From: JACKAF01 sp041391485
GTDB lineage: Bacteria; Bdellovibrionota; FAC87; UBA2466; JACKAF01
Length of the DNA: 64,000 nt
Reading direction: 5' to 3'
Assembly (NCBI GenBank): GCA_041391485.1
Contig: JAWKNY010000023.1
Location: forward strand, 1 to 64,000
The notes below the pieces were generated by a model. The model saw only the letters and a program-made list of their open reading frames with translations. It made no database searches and was not told the origin of the DNA. Position numbers and translations under genes: made by a program. This document shows, piece by piece, positions 8,490 through 19,030 of the stretch. Every line of letters starts with the position of its first letter. Position 1 is the first letter of the stretch.

Positions 8490-10059
8490 TAGACGCCGAA
8501 GTAGGAGGCGAGGCGGGCGTGGCGGTCGCCGTCGAGCTTTGCGAACCGCACCATTTCGAGGAGCTTTTTGTGTTGCCCCTTTAAGCGGGCCTCGTAGAGA
8601 TCGGCATCCAGCAAAGTGGGGTCCGGCGGGGCGATGGCAACGATGTCCTTGCGTTCGATGTCCCCCTCAACGCAGTCCCAGCGCTTGAGCAAGTTCACGG
8701 CAGTTTCCACACGGAAATCCCGTCGGTTGTAGAAGTTCATCTCGCTTCTCAAGTAGTCGTAACCTTCGGCGTTCACGCGTGCCGTGTGATCCTGAATCTT
8801 CAAATACACCGATTGAATAAAACCGGGCTCAGGGTTTGCCCACTTGATAAACTCCATCTGGACGGTGATGTCGTCCTCATCGTATAGCAGCAATCCCTTT
8901 GCAGGTTTTCCGTCCCGTCCCGCTCGCCCGACTTCCTGGTAGTACGCTTCGATGGAACCCGGAAGCTCCGCATGCAAAACCGCACGAATGTCCGCTTTGT
9001 CGACGCCCAAGCCAAAAGCGGGAGTTGCGAGGATCATCCCATCGGTGCTTTTCATGAAGGCGTTTTGGTTTTGCTTGCGTGACCGTTCCGGAAGCTGACC
9101 GTGGTAGATAAGATGGGAAATCCCTTTTTTTCTCAAGCCTTCAGAAAAATTACTGAGCGTCTGAATGAGTGAGAAATAGACGATGGTGGGGCCCGTTTCT
9201 TTTTTTCGGAACTCCAAGAAGGTCTTCACCTTGTTTTCGAGCCCATGCAGCGATTCGACATCCAACTCTAAATTGTCGCGCGCAATACCGTGGTGAAAAA
9301 CTTCCACCTCTTCGCGGGGGATCTGCAGCTGCTTGAGAATGTCTTCCTGCACTTCGGGGGTGGCGGTCGCCGTCAAAGCCATGGTGACGGGGTCACCAAG
9401 GAGCTGTCGAAACTCCGCCATGCGCGTGTAATCGGGTCTGAAATCGTGGCCCCACTGAGAAATGCAGTGGGCCTCATCGACCGCTAACAAAGAAACCTTG
9501 TTCTTCGCCAGGGCTTCGCGGAATTCTGTCTTTTGAAATCGCTCCGGGGTGACGTACCAGCTCATACTTTTGTTCGGCGAGCTGTGTAACGGCTGTTGCG
9601 CTCGTCGCGGGAGAGCGAAGAAGTTGATAAGCAGCACCTAAAGCCACGCTTGCTGGCGGCGTCGACGATCCTTCATCAACGCAATCAGCGGAGAGATCAC
9701 CAGCGTAAGTCCCGGAAGCAGTCAGCGCGGGGGGAGCTGGCCAGCGCCTGAAGGCATCTGCCAGCCGCTGCCGGTCAGAGGACAGGGCCAGGACGAGCAC
9801 CTGTTTTCCACAAGAAAGGGCGACTCTGGATGATCTTTACCTCCAGTCCGCCTGGCCCGGGTACCAAAGGTCTTTCAAGACGCCCTGTTGAGATGGACCG
9901 ATTACTAAAGTTGGTAGCTGCTCAGGCGTGACACGCTGAAGTTGCTGGCTGTGCGCGTGTGCGTCGCTGTTGAAAACTCATAACGGGCCGGGGTTTTGTT
10001 ATCCGGCTCGCAATCCGGGCCTTGCGTTTTGCGGTCGCTCTCGCGCCTCGTTTAGCCAT
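8489..10059 (-). pseudogene. recQ: RecQ-family ATP-dependent DNA helicase, 5' third shredded by indels
   Basis: The intact part (9637 to 8489, 382 residues) carries LLAVDEAHCISQWGHDFRP (Walker B/RecQ box), the ALTATAT motif III, IVYF, GLGVDKADIRAV and the motif VI segment QEVGRAGRDGKP. It therefore includes the end of the first and all of the second helicase domain plus part of the RQC-like region. Upstream, LTLVISPLIALMKD is readable at about 9665-9710 in another frame and a degraded P-loop region near 9770. A plausible start is ATG 10059, opening a Lys/Arg/Ala-rich segment. The damage begins at about 9600 and continues to 20.2 kb. RecQ unwinds DNA 3'-5' in recombination and fork repair. Confidence 0.8.
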
Positions 10060-10195
10060 GCCATCCTCTGAGACAAGACCCATACATCTACCCCAGACGG
10101 TCTTGGGTCGTCAATTCAGGGCGCTCTGTGCAGAGATCAATAAGGGCTGCTAAGATAAAGCACCTCCCCAATCCCTCATTTAAAGGAGAACGCCC

Positions 10196-11448
10196 ATGAA
10201 AATCTGGCTCGCCGCGGCGCATTGCCGCCAGCGCTCTTGCCCAGGCTTTGCCTGAAACGCCTCCCTTGCGGATTCTTGGGGCCACGCTGGATCTGGAGGG
10301 ATGGAAAGTCACCAGGCCCGCAGCGGGACACCCGCATCCTGCGCGTGAAAGAGCAGGTCAGACACTGCTTTTCGTTTCGCCGGAATCGCAGGACTTCGCA
10401 CCCGCAGCTTTCAGGGGTGAGGAGGACGCCAGCTGGGCGCGATCCTATAACGGCCTAGACTGGAACCTCAGACTCGTCCCGGCGCGCGAAGGGCAGCTCC
10501 GTAGTGTGGTGTTTTCACGGCCCATCCTCGGGGGCATCACCTACGAGGGGTACGCGAGCGGCGAATCCGAAGCCGCGCTCACCGATCTCGTGGAGCTATT
10601 TCTTACCACCATTCGGCCTTATGACGGCCGGTCCCTTACGGACTTTTTCTACGGCAGAAATACTACCTGGGTTTTGGAATTACCTGAGCGGGACCCATGG
10701 GCAATAGGGGTGAAGTACGACATCGCGCACACGCATGACATTTTCACCAAAGAAATCAGTGCGCAACTACACGGGCACGAAGATTCATGGATCCAATCAG
10801 GGCGCTCAGGTACGCGACTACTGGAAGGATCTAGAACAAAACATGCTGAATGACATGTACGTGCAGTACTCGGCGGGGGCATGGGCATGAGACGGGACTT
10901 ACTTTCGGGGTTTCCTATAACGAAATCCGCGACGCGCTCCTCGTATTGCAGGGGGGGATCATCGTCTTTATTATGGCCTGCCATTCGGGCGGCCTGGTCA
11001 ACGCGTTTAACGCCAAAAAGTCCCTGTGGGAAAACTGGGGACAATACAACCCGAACCCTCTTGTGATGGCGTCGAGTAAAGTATCCGAACTTTCAAGCAC
11101 CGGACCCGGCACGGATACTCAGGAACCCGGCGGACGAGTGGGAGCGCTGGCAGCGCTTTTGGACACTCACTTTGGAAAGCGCTCATCGGTCACTCGGACA
11201 GTTACCAAACTCGGGTGAAAGACAGGCTCGTCTCCTTGGGCGAGCTCATCGACTACACGGTCTGGAGAACCAAATCGGGGTGGGGTCATACGCCCGTTTA
11301 TACCGGTGTTTATGATCGCGAGCTTCTAGTGAACCGTGTGCCGACAGCAGAGGAGTTACGTCAATTTAAAGGTGGGACAGAAGACTTAACTGATGAGGAA
11401 ATCACTGAGCGCATCCGCGATCTGGATCTTTCCCTCTCCCGTTGGTGA
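10196..11448 (+). pseudogene. Secreted caspase-like (clan CD, C13/legumain-like) protein, frameshifted
   Basis: AAGGAG at 10183-10188 precedes ATG 10196, which opens a signal peptide (MKIWLAAA..., ending ALAQALPETPP after one frame change). The mature protein reads RILGATLDLEGWKV..., then VQYSAGHGHETGL (about 10860-10900), IIVFIMACHSGGLVNAF (10960-11010), LVMASSKVSELSSTGPG, and ends SLSRW at 11448. The HG and ACHSGG pair is the catalytic His/Cys arrangement of caspase-like peptidases. An intact relative with the same motifs lies at 43423. The G run at 10874-10878 has one base too many; other frame changes are near 10235, 10830 and 11120-11210. Function is unknown; expected location is periplasm or outside. 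Confidence 0.65.
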
Positions 11449-12595
11449 ACGCGCACAAAAGAAGCCGCTTTGCTCGCCAGCTTGCGGGCCGCGACGACTG
11501 ACTTGGCGGTGGCGAGCGCCACACCCATACGGCAGTACTTTCTCGTGTTGGGTTTTCTGAAGATACGAATCTCGGTGTTCTTCAGCGCCAAAGCTTTTTC
11601 AAGTCCCGTATACCGCTTCACCTCATCTGCCTCTTTGTCGGCGAGAATGACGGCGACCGCAGGCCACGGTAATTGATGTGTGGTATGGGAAGGCCAAGGA
11701 TCGCACGCGCGCGTGCAGGTCGAACTCGGACAAATCCTGTGAGATCAAAGTGACCGTTCCGGTATCATTGGTCGCGGCGAAAGCTCAGAGAAGACGACTT
11801 CCTTCTTCGTCACAAAGAACTCCACCCAAAGATGCCGGCTCCTCCCAATCGATCCGTAATCTTTTTTGCCATCCGCTGCGCTTGTTTCAGCTGTGCCGGC
11901 GAAATCTTTGCGGGGATCAACTTTCCTGATAATCCCCTCGCTCTTGTCGGTGGCCTATCGGCGCGACAAATAGTGTGGGGCCTTTCTGCTGTTTTACTGT
12001 CAGCAGGGTAATTTCCAGCTCAAAGGAACCGAATTCTTCTACGATAATCTTTGGAGCTTTTACACGTCCCGCTTCAAGCGCGTACTTTGAAGCGAAATCT
12101 TTTTTGCCGATTTCACGATGGATTGGCCCTTGCCGGAAGAAGACATGCACGGTTTTACGACAGGTGGATAACCAATGGCCCGGCAACTTCTTCAAGTTCA
12201 GCCTCACTAGTGGCGTAGGCATAGCGAGCTGTACGCAGAAAGCCCCAGTTCTCAGGCCGCAACTTCGCGGATGGCGTCGCGGTTCATCGTGAGATGGGTC
12301 GCCTCGGCAGTCGGAATGACTCTAATTCCGGACTGTTCAAACTCGCGCCAGCTTCTCGGTGCGGATAGCCTCGATCTCGGGGACGATAAGATCCGGCTTG
12401 TGCTTTTCCACCACGCGGAAAGCGCGTCCCCGTTGAGCATATCGATCACTTCAAACGCGTCGGCAACCTGCATGGCGGGTGCGTCCGCATAGCGGTCGAC
12501 CGCGACGACATCTTCCCCTAGCCGTTTGGCGGCGATTACGCTTCTTTACCCAACTCTCCTGAACCGAGCAGTAGGATGCGTTCCGGTGTTTTCAT
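11442..12595 (-). pseudogene. purT: Formate-dependent phosphoribosylglycinamide formyltransferase PurT, frameshifted
   Basis: ATP-grasp enzyme that uses formate and ATP to formylate GAR in purine synthesis. From ATG 12595 the frames give ERILLLGSGELGKE, then DAFEVIDMLNGDALSA, IRVIPTAEATHLTMNRDAIR (12260-12330), IIVEEFGSFELEITLLTV and APIGHRQERGDYQES (11920-12060), and MGVALATAKSV..ASFVRVH at the end. These match PurT along its length. The span of about 1.15 kb equals roughly 383 codons, close to the usual ~390, so indels nearly cancel. The gene overlaps the upstream DUF1304 stop (ATGA). It converges on the caspase-like gene. Confidence 0.85.
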
Positions 12596-12946
12596 AAAGG
12601 TGTCAAACAGGCCAAGGTCAGCAAGGCTGGCATGGCTTGCACATAGAGAATGGATCGCACGGCGTCCCATCGATCCGTAGATACCCGCTATTGGCGATAC
12701 AGGTTAAAGAATTGCAGGGCGGTGTCGCGCACGCCCGGGGGTAGCGTCAAACTCCAGCACAGGCCCGCCAGAAAGCCTGCGTTGTACGGGCCTTCGATTG
12801 GCCGCAGCAGCTTGCTTTGGCTTGTTCCGCCGTCTGACCAAATACCTTTAGCGTATGGCTTGTCCCGGAGAGGAACATCTCCAGAACCATGAAATAAACG
12901 TGCTCAACCGCAATCAGACAACCAGGACCTTCACCAGCATTTCCAT
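12592..12946 (-). pseudogene. DUF1304 small membrane protein, frameshifted
   Basis: From ATG 12946 the frames give MEMLVKVLVV, VYFMVLEMFL, a segment like TLKVFW, AGFLAGLCWSL, ALQFFNLY and ILYVQAMPALLTLACLTPL, ending in a TGA that overlaps the purT ATG. The order of these segments and the ~117-residue length match DUF1304 inner-membrane proteins with four helices, whose function is not known. At least three frame changes are needed. The overlap with purT suggests co-transcription. Confidence 0.65.
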
Positions 12947-12959
12947 GAAAAGGGTCTAC

Positions 12960-13440
12960 AAATTTCCAAGGAGTAAATCAAGCCCTTTAGCCAGGGCGAA
13001 GTAGTCAAAGGACGCAGCCAGGTGAGTTCGGGAGCTGAAGGCCAAAAAGAAACACAACCCCGGGAAAAGGATGTTTCCACTCTAGGCGTTCGTTCGTAAC
13101 CGAGATCTGAAGAAAATACTTCAGCGTATAGCCAAACCCTCCCGCGCAGGGTGCGTGGACGCGAAGCTCGGCAAAAGGTACACCAAGACGTCGAAAATAT
13201 TATAGAGAGTCACGCCCCAAAGAGCGGCTGCTGAGGCAAAGAGGCCGTGATGCAGATGAGTAGGATCGCACTCGAAAGAAGTGGGCCACGGCCAACGGCG
13301 ATTTCAAAGCTGATGATCGCGATCTGGCGCTTTTGCTTCTGCCGGATCAGAAACCGGATTATAGTCGCCGGTGACTTCTTTGGCGTTTCCACGCCTCAAG
13401 CGCAAGACGTCCCAACAAGATAAGAGGTGCGGTGCTTCCA
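12960..13440 (-). pseudogene. Unrecognised membrane protein, frameshifted
   Basis: Hydrophobic stretches can be read on the minus strand in shifting frames: IAIISFEIAVG and LLSSAILLICITASL (13215-13330), ALWGVTLYNIFDVLVYLLPSFAS (13150-13230), FGYTLKYFLQISVTNE, and a C-terminal ILFPGLCFFLAFSS followed by FDYFALAKGLDLLLGNL ending near 12965. About four membrane helices. I cannot place it in a family. It sits directly upstream of DUF1304. Confidence 0.4.
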
Positions 13441-13464
13441 GAGAGTCGATAAGAAGTTAGGGAG

Positions 13465-14015
13465 ACCAAGCCATTAAATTATCCGCTACTGTAACCGGCA
13501 CCAGTCCGGCTTTGTCTTCGCTTTGCATTACCGCAAGCCCTTTGCCGATGAGCAGGTCTTGTAGAATGACCCCTCGAACTGAACTTTCGCGGCCAGCTGA
13601 TTGTTCTCGTGCGCCACTTCAATGAGGTGAATGCGAGTGGCTTTGCTAAGGACTGACTGGATCAGCTTCTTTGCCAAAATTCCTTTGATGCGCTCGCATT
13701 CGCGTTTGGAGTCCGCCTGCCGGAACAGGTACTTTAAGCATCACCAGCTGATTTTTGCCGATATCGAATTGCAGGTTCGGGATGTCCACTTGGATGCGCG
13801 TCGGTTCCGGGATTGTCCACGTAACGTACGCAGTGAAACCCTTGATCCGTGTGGTCACCTCCGATGGCGGTGCTGCGTTTTTGGCCGCCACTTCACGGAT
13901 GACCGGGGCCGTGGTGCCGGCTCAGGTGCCAGGCTTTTCCAAGGTGGAATCCGACCGCGGTGCCGAAACTAAACCCGAAGCACAGCAGTAGCCATTCGCT
14001 CAGTGAGTTTTCCAT
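13465..14015 (-). pseudogene. Membrane-anchored protein of unknown function, frameshifted
   Basis: ATG 14015 opens an N-terminal membrane anchor (MENSLSEWLLLCFGFSFGTA). A periplasmic-type sequence follows in other frames: VTTRIKGFTAYVTWTIPEPT, RIQVDIPNLQFDIGKNQLVM, then LIQSVLSKATRIHLIEVAHENNQ and LVPVTVADNLMAWSP. The beta-rich, repeat-free middle and single anchor suggest a periplasm-facing protein. No family recognised. The boundary to the next membrane protein at 13440 is uncertain and the two could be one gene. Confidence 0.4.
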
Positions 14016-14027
14016 GTAGCCCTTAGT

Positions 14028-14298
14028 ATAAGGCCTACGGAGGAGAAAGCCGGAACCTAAGAGGCGAGGTTCAAGGCGGGAGAAGTAGTGCGGGTCTTTG
14101 CATTGGGCGCTGAAGGTTCCTTCGGCCTTTTTTGTGAAGGTGTTCCAGGCACGGGCTTTCAGAAACTTCTCTTCGCAACGTACCAGGGCGCGCGTGAAGA
14201 CGCGCTGAAATGCCCGCTCCGTCCACTGGGTCCAGTTGGTAACCAACGGCTCCAAGAGCGGCAATGAAATGAAGCAGCATTGTGGTCGACAACATCAT
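14028..14298 (-). pseudogene. Small basic protein of unknown function, frameshifted
   Basis: From ATG 14298 a hydrophobic start (MMLSTTMLLHFIAAL) continues after one frame change as EPLVTNWTQWTERAFQRVF, then AWNTFTKKAEGTFSAQCKDP and a C-terminal LLGSGFLLRR. About 88 residues. It is immediately upstream of the gene at 14015 on the same strand and probably co-transcribed. No family recognised. Confidence 0.35.
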
Positions 14299-14406
14299 CC
14301 GTTTTCCATCACATCGCTTCTTTGAGGCCAGCTTTAAGCCGCAGACAACAGACGCGGCTGGCCGCACAAGTGTGATATGCGTGTGATAAACTCCTTTGAG
14401 GTTTCC

Positions 14407-15279
14407 ATGAAAAACAACAAAGAAAAACTACTCGGAAGCTTGTTGATAATTTCGATTGTCGCCGCCCCGCTAATCTTTCCAAAGGGCGCTTGGACGAGGT
14501 TCCCGAAGTCGAGGAAGTGGAGCCGGTTGATGGGGACATTGCCGATCCGTACGATCTTTCGATCCCGTTCCTGCAAGTTTGATGCGTGCAGTGGTAACGG
14601 ATCCTTTACGTTTGCGAATAGTCCCCATACGGTAGACGCAGGCCACTTTCAGCTCGAAACTTCTTTAGTCGATTACGAAAAAGATGTCACGACCGGTGGA
14701 ACAACCGAGACTTATCTCGTGAACCAAATGAACCTTAAACTCGGTTTGAACCTGGACGCCGATGCTCAGGTGATAGTGCAGGTTATAAATCGAGGTGAAA
14801 GTCCGGCCAGCACGCGCGGTGGCTTCGGAGATGTAACGTTACGGTTTAAATTTAACGTCTTTGGAAACGATCATGGTGCTTTGCGGGGCTTTGATCCCGT
14901 TTTTGAAGCTGCCGATAGCTCGCAGGTGGGGCAGTGCTTTGAAGGCGGGCTGTATTTTCCTGTGGAATGGAAACCGAGCGACAACTGGGTTTTATCCTGA
15001 TGCTCGGACCGGAGTTCTCTAAAGAAAAACGCCGCCGATACGCGTTACCACTTTGAGCTTGCGGGAGGGGCTGCGCTCTCAACGCTTATCGCGGGCAGTT
15101 ACCAACCGTTTGTGGAATACCGCTGCCGGTACAATGGCAGAAACTCGGCTGTATACCTCTAATGTAGGTGGGGGTCTCGCCTATTAACGCCTGAAGCTGG
15201 TACGTGGATGCAGGTTTGGACTTTGGGTTGAACAGCAACTCCTCGGACATGCGTTTTCTATTTGGGGACTTCATTTAGG
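14407..15279 (+). pseudogene. Outer-membrane barrel of the MetA-pathway (phenol degradation/transporter) type, frameshifted
   Basis: ATG 14407 opens a signal peptide (MKNNKEKLLGSLLIISIVAA). An acidic linker is readable in frame two (DEVPEVEEVEPVDGD). Then comes an intact run NGSFTFANSPHTVDAGHFQLE..., with MNLKLGLNLDADAQVIVQVI, GGFGDVTLRFKFNVF and EGGLYFPVEWKPSDNWVLS, the layout of PF13557-type barrels. The end reads YVDAGLDFGLNSNSSDMRF with a stop near 15279. Such proteins are predicted outer-membrane channels; the substrate cannot be guessed. Confidence 0.6.
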
Positions 15280-15287
15280 ATCTAAGG

Positions 15288-15656
15288 TACAGGGAGTTTC
15301 TTTTAATCGGTGTCGCGGGAGCACTCGGTACCTGGTCGAGTACAGGTTCACCTACTTGCCAAGCGCACGCTGTGGGTGCGGTGGGTACCTTTTTTGTAAA
15401 CGTAATGGGGTGCTTGTTGCTGGCGCTTTTGCTCGAACACCCCTACGCCGAACGCCTCTCTTGCCGCGTTTGCTTCGAGTTTCGGCCGCCGTCGGATTTT
15501 TGGGGCCTTCACGACCTTTTCTACATTCGGTTATGAGACCATGCAGTTCTTCGAACAAGGCCGGTGGGGCTTTGGAACGCTTAACGTCCTGGCAAATCTT
15601 TGGGTGGGGCCGTTGCCGTTTGGGCGGGCTTCCGACTTTCTCTATCTTTTACCTAA
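15288..15656 (+). pseudogene. fluC: Fluoride channel FluC/CrcB, frameshifted
   Basis: Small dual-topology inner-membrane channel that exports fluoride. Reading across frames gives LLIGVAGALGTWSR, VGAVGTFFVNVMGCLLLALLLEH (split between frames), FGAFTTFSTFGYETMQFFEQ, GTLNVLANLWVGAVAVWAG and a stop TAA at 15654-15656. The VN..G signature and the FTTFSTF track, which lines the fluoride pore, are both present. The ~122-residue span matches the family. The start is unclear because the 5' end is damaged. Confidence 0.75.
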
Positions 15657-15701
15657 TGAATTGCCTTCGCATATTTCCGATAAGCGGGACAGGACGGATA
15701 T

Positions 15702-16151
15702 ATGGCCGAACTTGAACCATTGAACGAGAACGATGCGGGTAGCTTCGATCCGCGAAATAAACCAAAGCGAAAAACTGTGGTGTCGCCTGGCTGCGTTAAG
15801 TATTCTGCGCTGGCTGGTGCCGCCTTCATGTGATCTGCTCAATGCGGTGTTTGGATTCTTCGGTTTGTGCGGATTTACGCTGCTGCGTTCATTCTCGTCA
15901 TTACCGAAGAGGCTGATTAACGCCGGATCTGCGTGATGGTGAGTCAGTTCAACCGTATGGAGGATGATTTCCAGCCGGTCCCGGCGGGGATACCGATGCC
16001 CTGCTTCAAGATACTCGACATGGTTCCGGCTCAGTCTTTTTTGGTCGTAATGGGCGTCGCCGTTTTGCTGTTTCTTACTTCGATGCGCTGGCAGTTCGTA
16101 GTTTGGGAACCAGCAAGCGATGGTCAAGATTACTTCGATCCGAGTAAATAG
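15702..16151 (+). pseudogene. Unrecognised membrane protein, frameshifted
   Basis: AGGA seven bases upstream supports ATG 15702. The N-terminus is soluble (MAELEPLNENDAGSFDPRN), followed by Lys/Arg and then hydrophobic segments readable in alternate frames (VKYSALAGAAF, FILVITEE, SFLVVMGVAVLLFLTS). The last frame ends QDYFDPSK at TAG 16149-16151, overlapping the GTG of the next gene. Probably two to three membrane helices. No family recognised. Confidence 0.4.
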
Positions 16152-16529
16152 TGGCCGAACCTCAAATGACAGAAGATCACCCGCTGTATTACCAGAAGGT
16201 AAGGAGGCGGAGATCAGGAACGTTGGCGTATCCGGCGCGTAGGGATGCTCATCATCACGGGTGCGTGGTTACTGTACCGCTTATCTCGGGTTTGGTATTA
16301 CCCGGCACCACGAGAAGTTTCAATGGACCGAACCCTTGGTGCCCAACGTGATAGCAGCGATCGCGGTACTTAGTTTGAGTTTGTAGCCTCGATCGTCTAC
16401 CAGGCGCTCTACTTCCGCTGCCCTCGCTGCGATCATTTCCTGAGGTTTGATTACGGTCTAGTGCCTTGAGCGGGAAATCTTCAAAAAGAATCATTCTACT
16501 GTTACAACTGCCGCGTCCGGCTCCGCTGA
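16151..16529 (+). pseudogene. Membrane protein with C-terminal zinc ribbon, frameshifted
   Basis: Starts at GTG 16151 (overlapping TAG) or ATG 16166 (MTEDHPLYYQ). Two hydrophobic segments are readable (LIITGAWLLYRLSRVW; IAAIAVLSLSFVASIVYQAL), and then a treble-clef-like zinc site, FRCPRCDHFLRFDYG ... FYCYNCRVRLR, ending at TGA 16527-16529. Two CxxC pairs about 20 residues apart support metal binding. It resembles the gene just upstream in its opening residues and may be a diverged duplicate. It converges with the exonuclease gene. Confidence 0.45.
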
Positions 16530-16534
16530 GCTGA

Positions 16535-17134
16535 TCAGTTTTGCAGAGCGCTCGATGGGGCATACGTAAATCTCGCCCATGTCGGCTTGACGTCACTCGG
16601 TGCGGTGTGCTGAACTTGATCGGAAATCTCTCCGGGTTAGCGTACCAATTTACTCCCTGAAGCGTGGCCTGGCGGTAAGAGCCTGATCCACAAAGATTTG
16701 GCCACCGAAGTGACGTCGATTGTGTGGTGGTGAAAATACACTTCCCGAGTAAAAATCCTCTCCCAGGTATTTTCGCAGGATGGGAATATCCAGCGCGCTC
16801 AGCGATTTGCCGAGTAACACCAGTGGCAACTCTCCTTGGAAGAATTCTTTTATGGAGCAGATTCCAAATACGCTTCCACCAGCCCGTCGAGCGTCGTCAG
16901 CTCAATGCCTTTTTCGGCGGCGTCCACAATCACGCTTTTCATGTGCTTGAGCACACCCACGAATTGAGGTTCGGCTCCAAAGATTCGAAGCTGGGACCTT
17001 TACCAAGTCTCTTTTCCCAGCTCCTTCACCACTTTTCGCGCTTTTGTGTCCACGGGAACAAGGCGAGCTGGATCAAGATGGCAGTCGTTTGTCAGGCCGG
17101 TGGCCTCGGTATCCACACTTGAATGTTTACTCAT
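16535..17134 (-). pseudogene. DnaQ-like (DEDDh) 3'-5' exonuclease, frameshifted
   Basis: ATG 17134 starts MSKHSSVDTEATGLTND, an ExoI DxE motif. In other frames follow LIQLALFPVDTKARKVVKEL, LSALDIPILRKYLGEDFYSG (ExoII region), TIDVTSVAKSLW and QHTAPSDV (degraded HxAxxDV, ExoIII). The span gives about 199 codons, right for RNase T/oligoribonuclease-like enzymes. It would digest single-stranded RNA or DNA from the 3' end. Several indels disrupt it. A second, intact DnaQ-like gene is at 41386. Confidence 0.55.
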
Positions 17135-17223
17135 TTAGTAGTGTTTACCAGTTAGGGCGCGTGCTGTCGATGCTGTCGGCCTCGGCGGGTCTACGTGGCC
17201 GAGGGGCGTTGGGGATCATTTCC

Positions 17224-17539
17224 CTATACGCGGTACCTTTCATTTTTACGCAGTTTTTGCACCACCAGTTTTCCGATCGTGCGTTCACTCAAGATAATGA
17301 GGTGGCCCCTTTTTCGTAGGCTTGGTTCTTCATGTCATTTTGGCAGTTCTCAATGTTTAGCCGGAGCGTCGGTCGGCTGTTGCAAGCAGAGCTGACTTCG
17401 CCCACTGCGGCGTAACCGTCCAAATTTCTTTTGAAGCGTTCCCCGCGGGACAGCGTAACGGTTTCGCATTGGGATGAAGTTCCACCGTCGAGCACGCGGT
17501 GAAGCCAAGTGGCAGGAGTACAGAAAGAAAGCTTTTCAT
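17224..17539 (-). pseudogene. DUF4156-like lipoprotein, frameshifted
   Basis: ATG 17539 opens a lipoprotein signal peptide with the lipobox region LGFTAC followed by STVELHPNAKPV. After a frame change the sequence runs GEVSSACNSRPTLRLNIENC, then NDMKNQAYEKGATS and ERTIGKLVVQKL. The opening CSTVEL and the NDM(K/R)NQA..GA pattern match small DUF4156 lipoproteins of unknown function. About 105 residues. Confidence 0.5.
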
Positions 17540-17672
17540 AGGTGATAGATCATTTTAGATCATCTTTGCTTGGTATCCCGGTTTCCCGGCGCGTCGAGAC
17601 AGGGCGAGGAGGAGGCTTTTCTCACCATTCCCATCGGCAGCGTTTAGGGGTAAAAGTGGGTAAGGAGACAAC

Positions 17673-18043
17673 ATGCGACCGCTTTTTTTGATTGCCCTTC
17701 TTTCCTTATTGTCCGCCTGCTCGGGAATGGACGTCATCCCTCTCGATGGCTATGGGCCAGACCAAACGTGAGGCTACCCGCGTCGAGAAAGTGAAACTCT
17801 ACACGGATGCGGGCGAAATCCAGGGCGGGTTCGTGGAGTTGGCGGTGTTGCAGATAAAGATGGCCACCAGCGTCAAGTTACTACATCTCCCAGTTCAAAA
17901 ATGAAGCGGCAGCCTTAGGTGCAGACGGCGTCCTGCTTGTTGAAAAACTAGCCCCGATGAACCCCAAGCCTTTGGCGGCGCGTTCGGCCTACCGTGAAGG
18001 GTATTGGAGCGCTATTGCCGTGACGCTTACCGACAAGAAATAA
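17673..18043 (+). pseudogene. Small lipoprotein, frameshifted
   Basis: TAAGGAGAC ends just before ATG 17673. The signal peptide MRPLFLIALLSLLSACSG has a lipobox (LLSAC). The mature part reads DVIPLDGYGPDQT, then REKVKLYTDAGEIQGGFVEL, and in a third frame YYISQFKNEAAALGADGVLL..AIAVTLTDKK with TAA 18041-18043. The FKNEAAALGADGVLLV pattern resembles small lipoproteins with a YbjQ/DUF4156-like core. Function unknown. Confidence 0.5.
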
Positions 18044-18115
18044 GCCGTTCCGCTGACGCATCGTCGACCGTACTTCATTAATCAATCCGATTGGTTAGTT
18101 GTACACCTTTGTCTT

Positions 18116-18980
18116 ATGCGATTCCTACTGGCTTACATTTTATTGGGTACGGCGGTTCCGGCTTTTGCGATTCCCGACAACTTTACTTGGGGTGCAGTGG
18201 AGTTGCAGGGAGCGTGCGGTTCCGCATTTTGCCAACGTCCCGCCCGGTCAGTTGGGATTGCCAGTCCAAGGAAAACTGAAACCCAGCTTTGTTTACCAAC
18301 GCCTTGATCCTCGGATCGGAAAAGTGGTTTTGTTTTGACCGACGAGAACGGAGAGATCGATCTCCGACCTCTCGGGCGAAATAGTATTATCGAATGCCGG
18401 CAAGTGGGCATTGAAGTGGAAGACGGCTACTCGCCCTGGTGCCAACTCAAGGACAGGAACTTTCGCGGCTTAAAACGATCCAGCCGTTTGGCAAAGAATG
18501 TCGTCATCTACCAACTTTCGGAAATACTCCGACCCGATTATCGTGAGAAAAAGTTCTTCCAATGGCTTGAGTGGACGCGAACCGAAGAGCGCCCTTTCCT
18601 GCGTCGCAACCCAGAGTCTGTCGTCAATACCACACCCCGCAAATTGGCCAACACTAAAGCCTACAGACCCCGGAGAAACCGTTCCCAAGTTTATCGAAAA
18701 GAAAATGAATACTGGCAAAATCTCTACGGGTAAATTATCCAGTACCCTCGGGGCAATGGATGCAGCTCTTCTGACGGGAACTATTATCTGGTTGATAAGG
18801 GCTTTCACTTAGAGCATTGGCCAACTAGAAAAGAATATTCTTGTGAAGGTACCCGACAACGAGAGCTGGATAAAAATCAGTCGAGGCGAGAACAGCTACC
18901 TCTTCGTCAGGTCTCAAACCCGAAAACAGGATTGGGTGCACTACTACACGGAGGGCTACTTGCCCAGCAATCAGGAGTGA
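18116..18980 (+). pseudogene. Secreted protein of unknown function, frameshifted
   Basis: ATG 18116 opens a clean signal peptide (MRFLLAYILLGTAVPAFA). The mature sequence is followed across frames: IPDNFTWGAVELQGACG, LPVQGKLKPSFVYQRLDPRI, DENGEIDLRPLGRNSIIEC, a long intact stretch to about 18730, YYLVDKGFHLEHWPTRKEY, and VPDNESWIKISRGENSYLF..YTEGYLPSNQE ending TGA 18978-18980. The repeated short 'lysine-tryptophan' beta motifs suggest an SH3-like exported protein (weak inference). Confidence 0.4.
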
Positions 18981-19030
18981 ACGCCGTGGACGCGTGCAAA
19001 AGCCTGTCCCAAAAGACCGAGGTTATTCTA

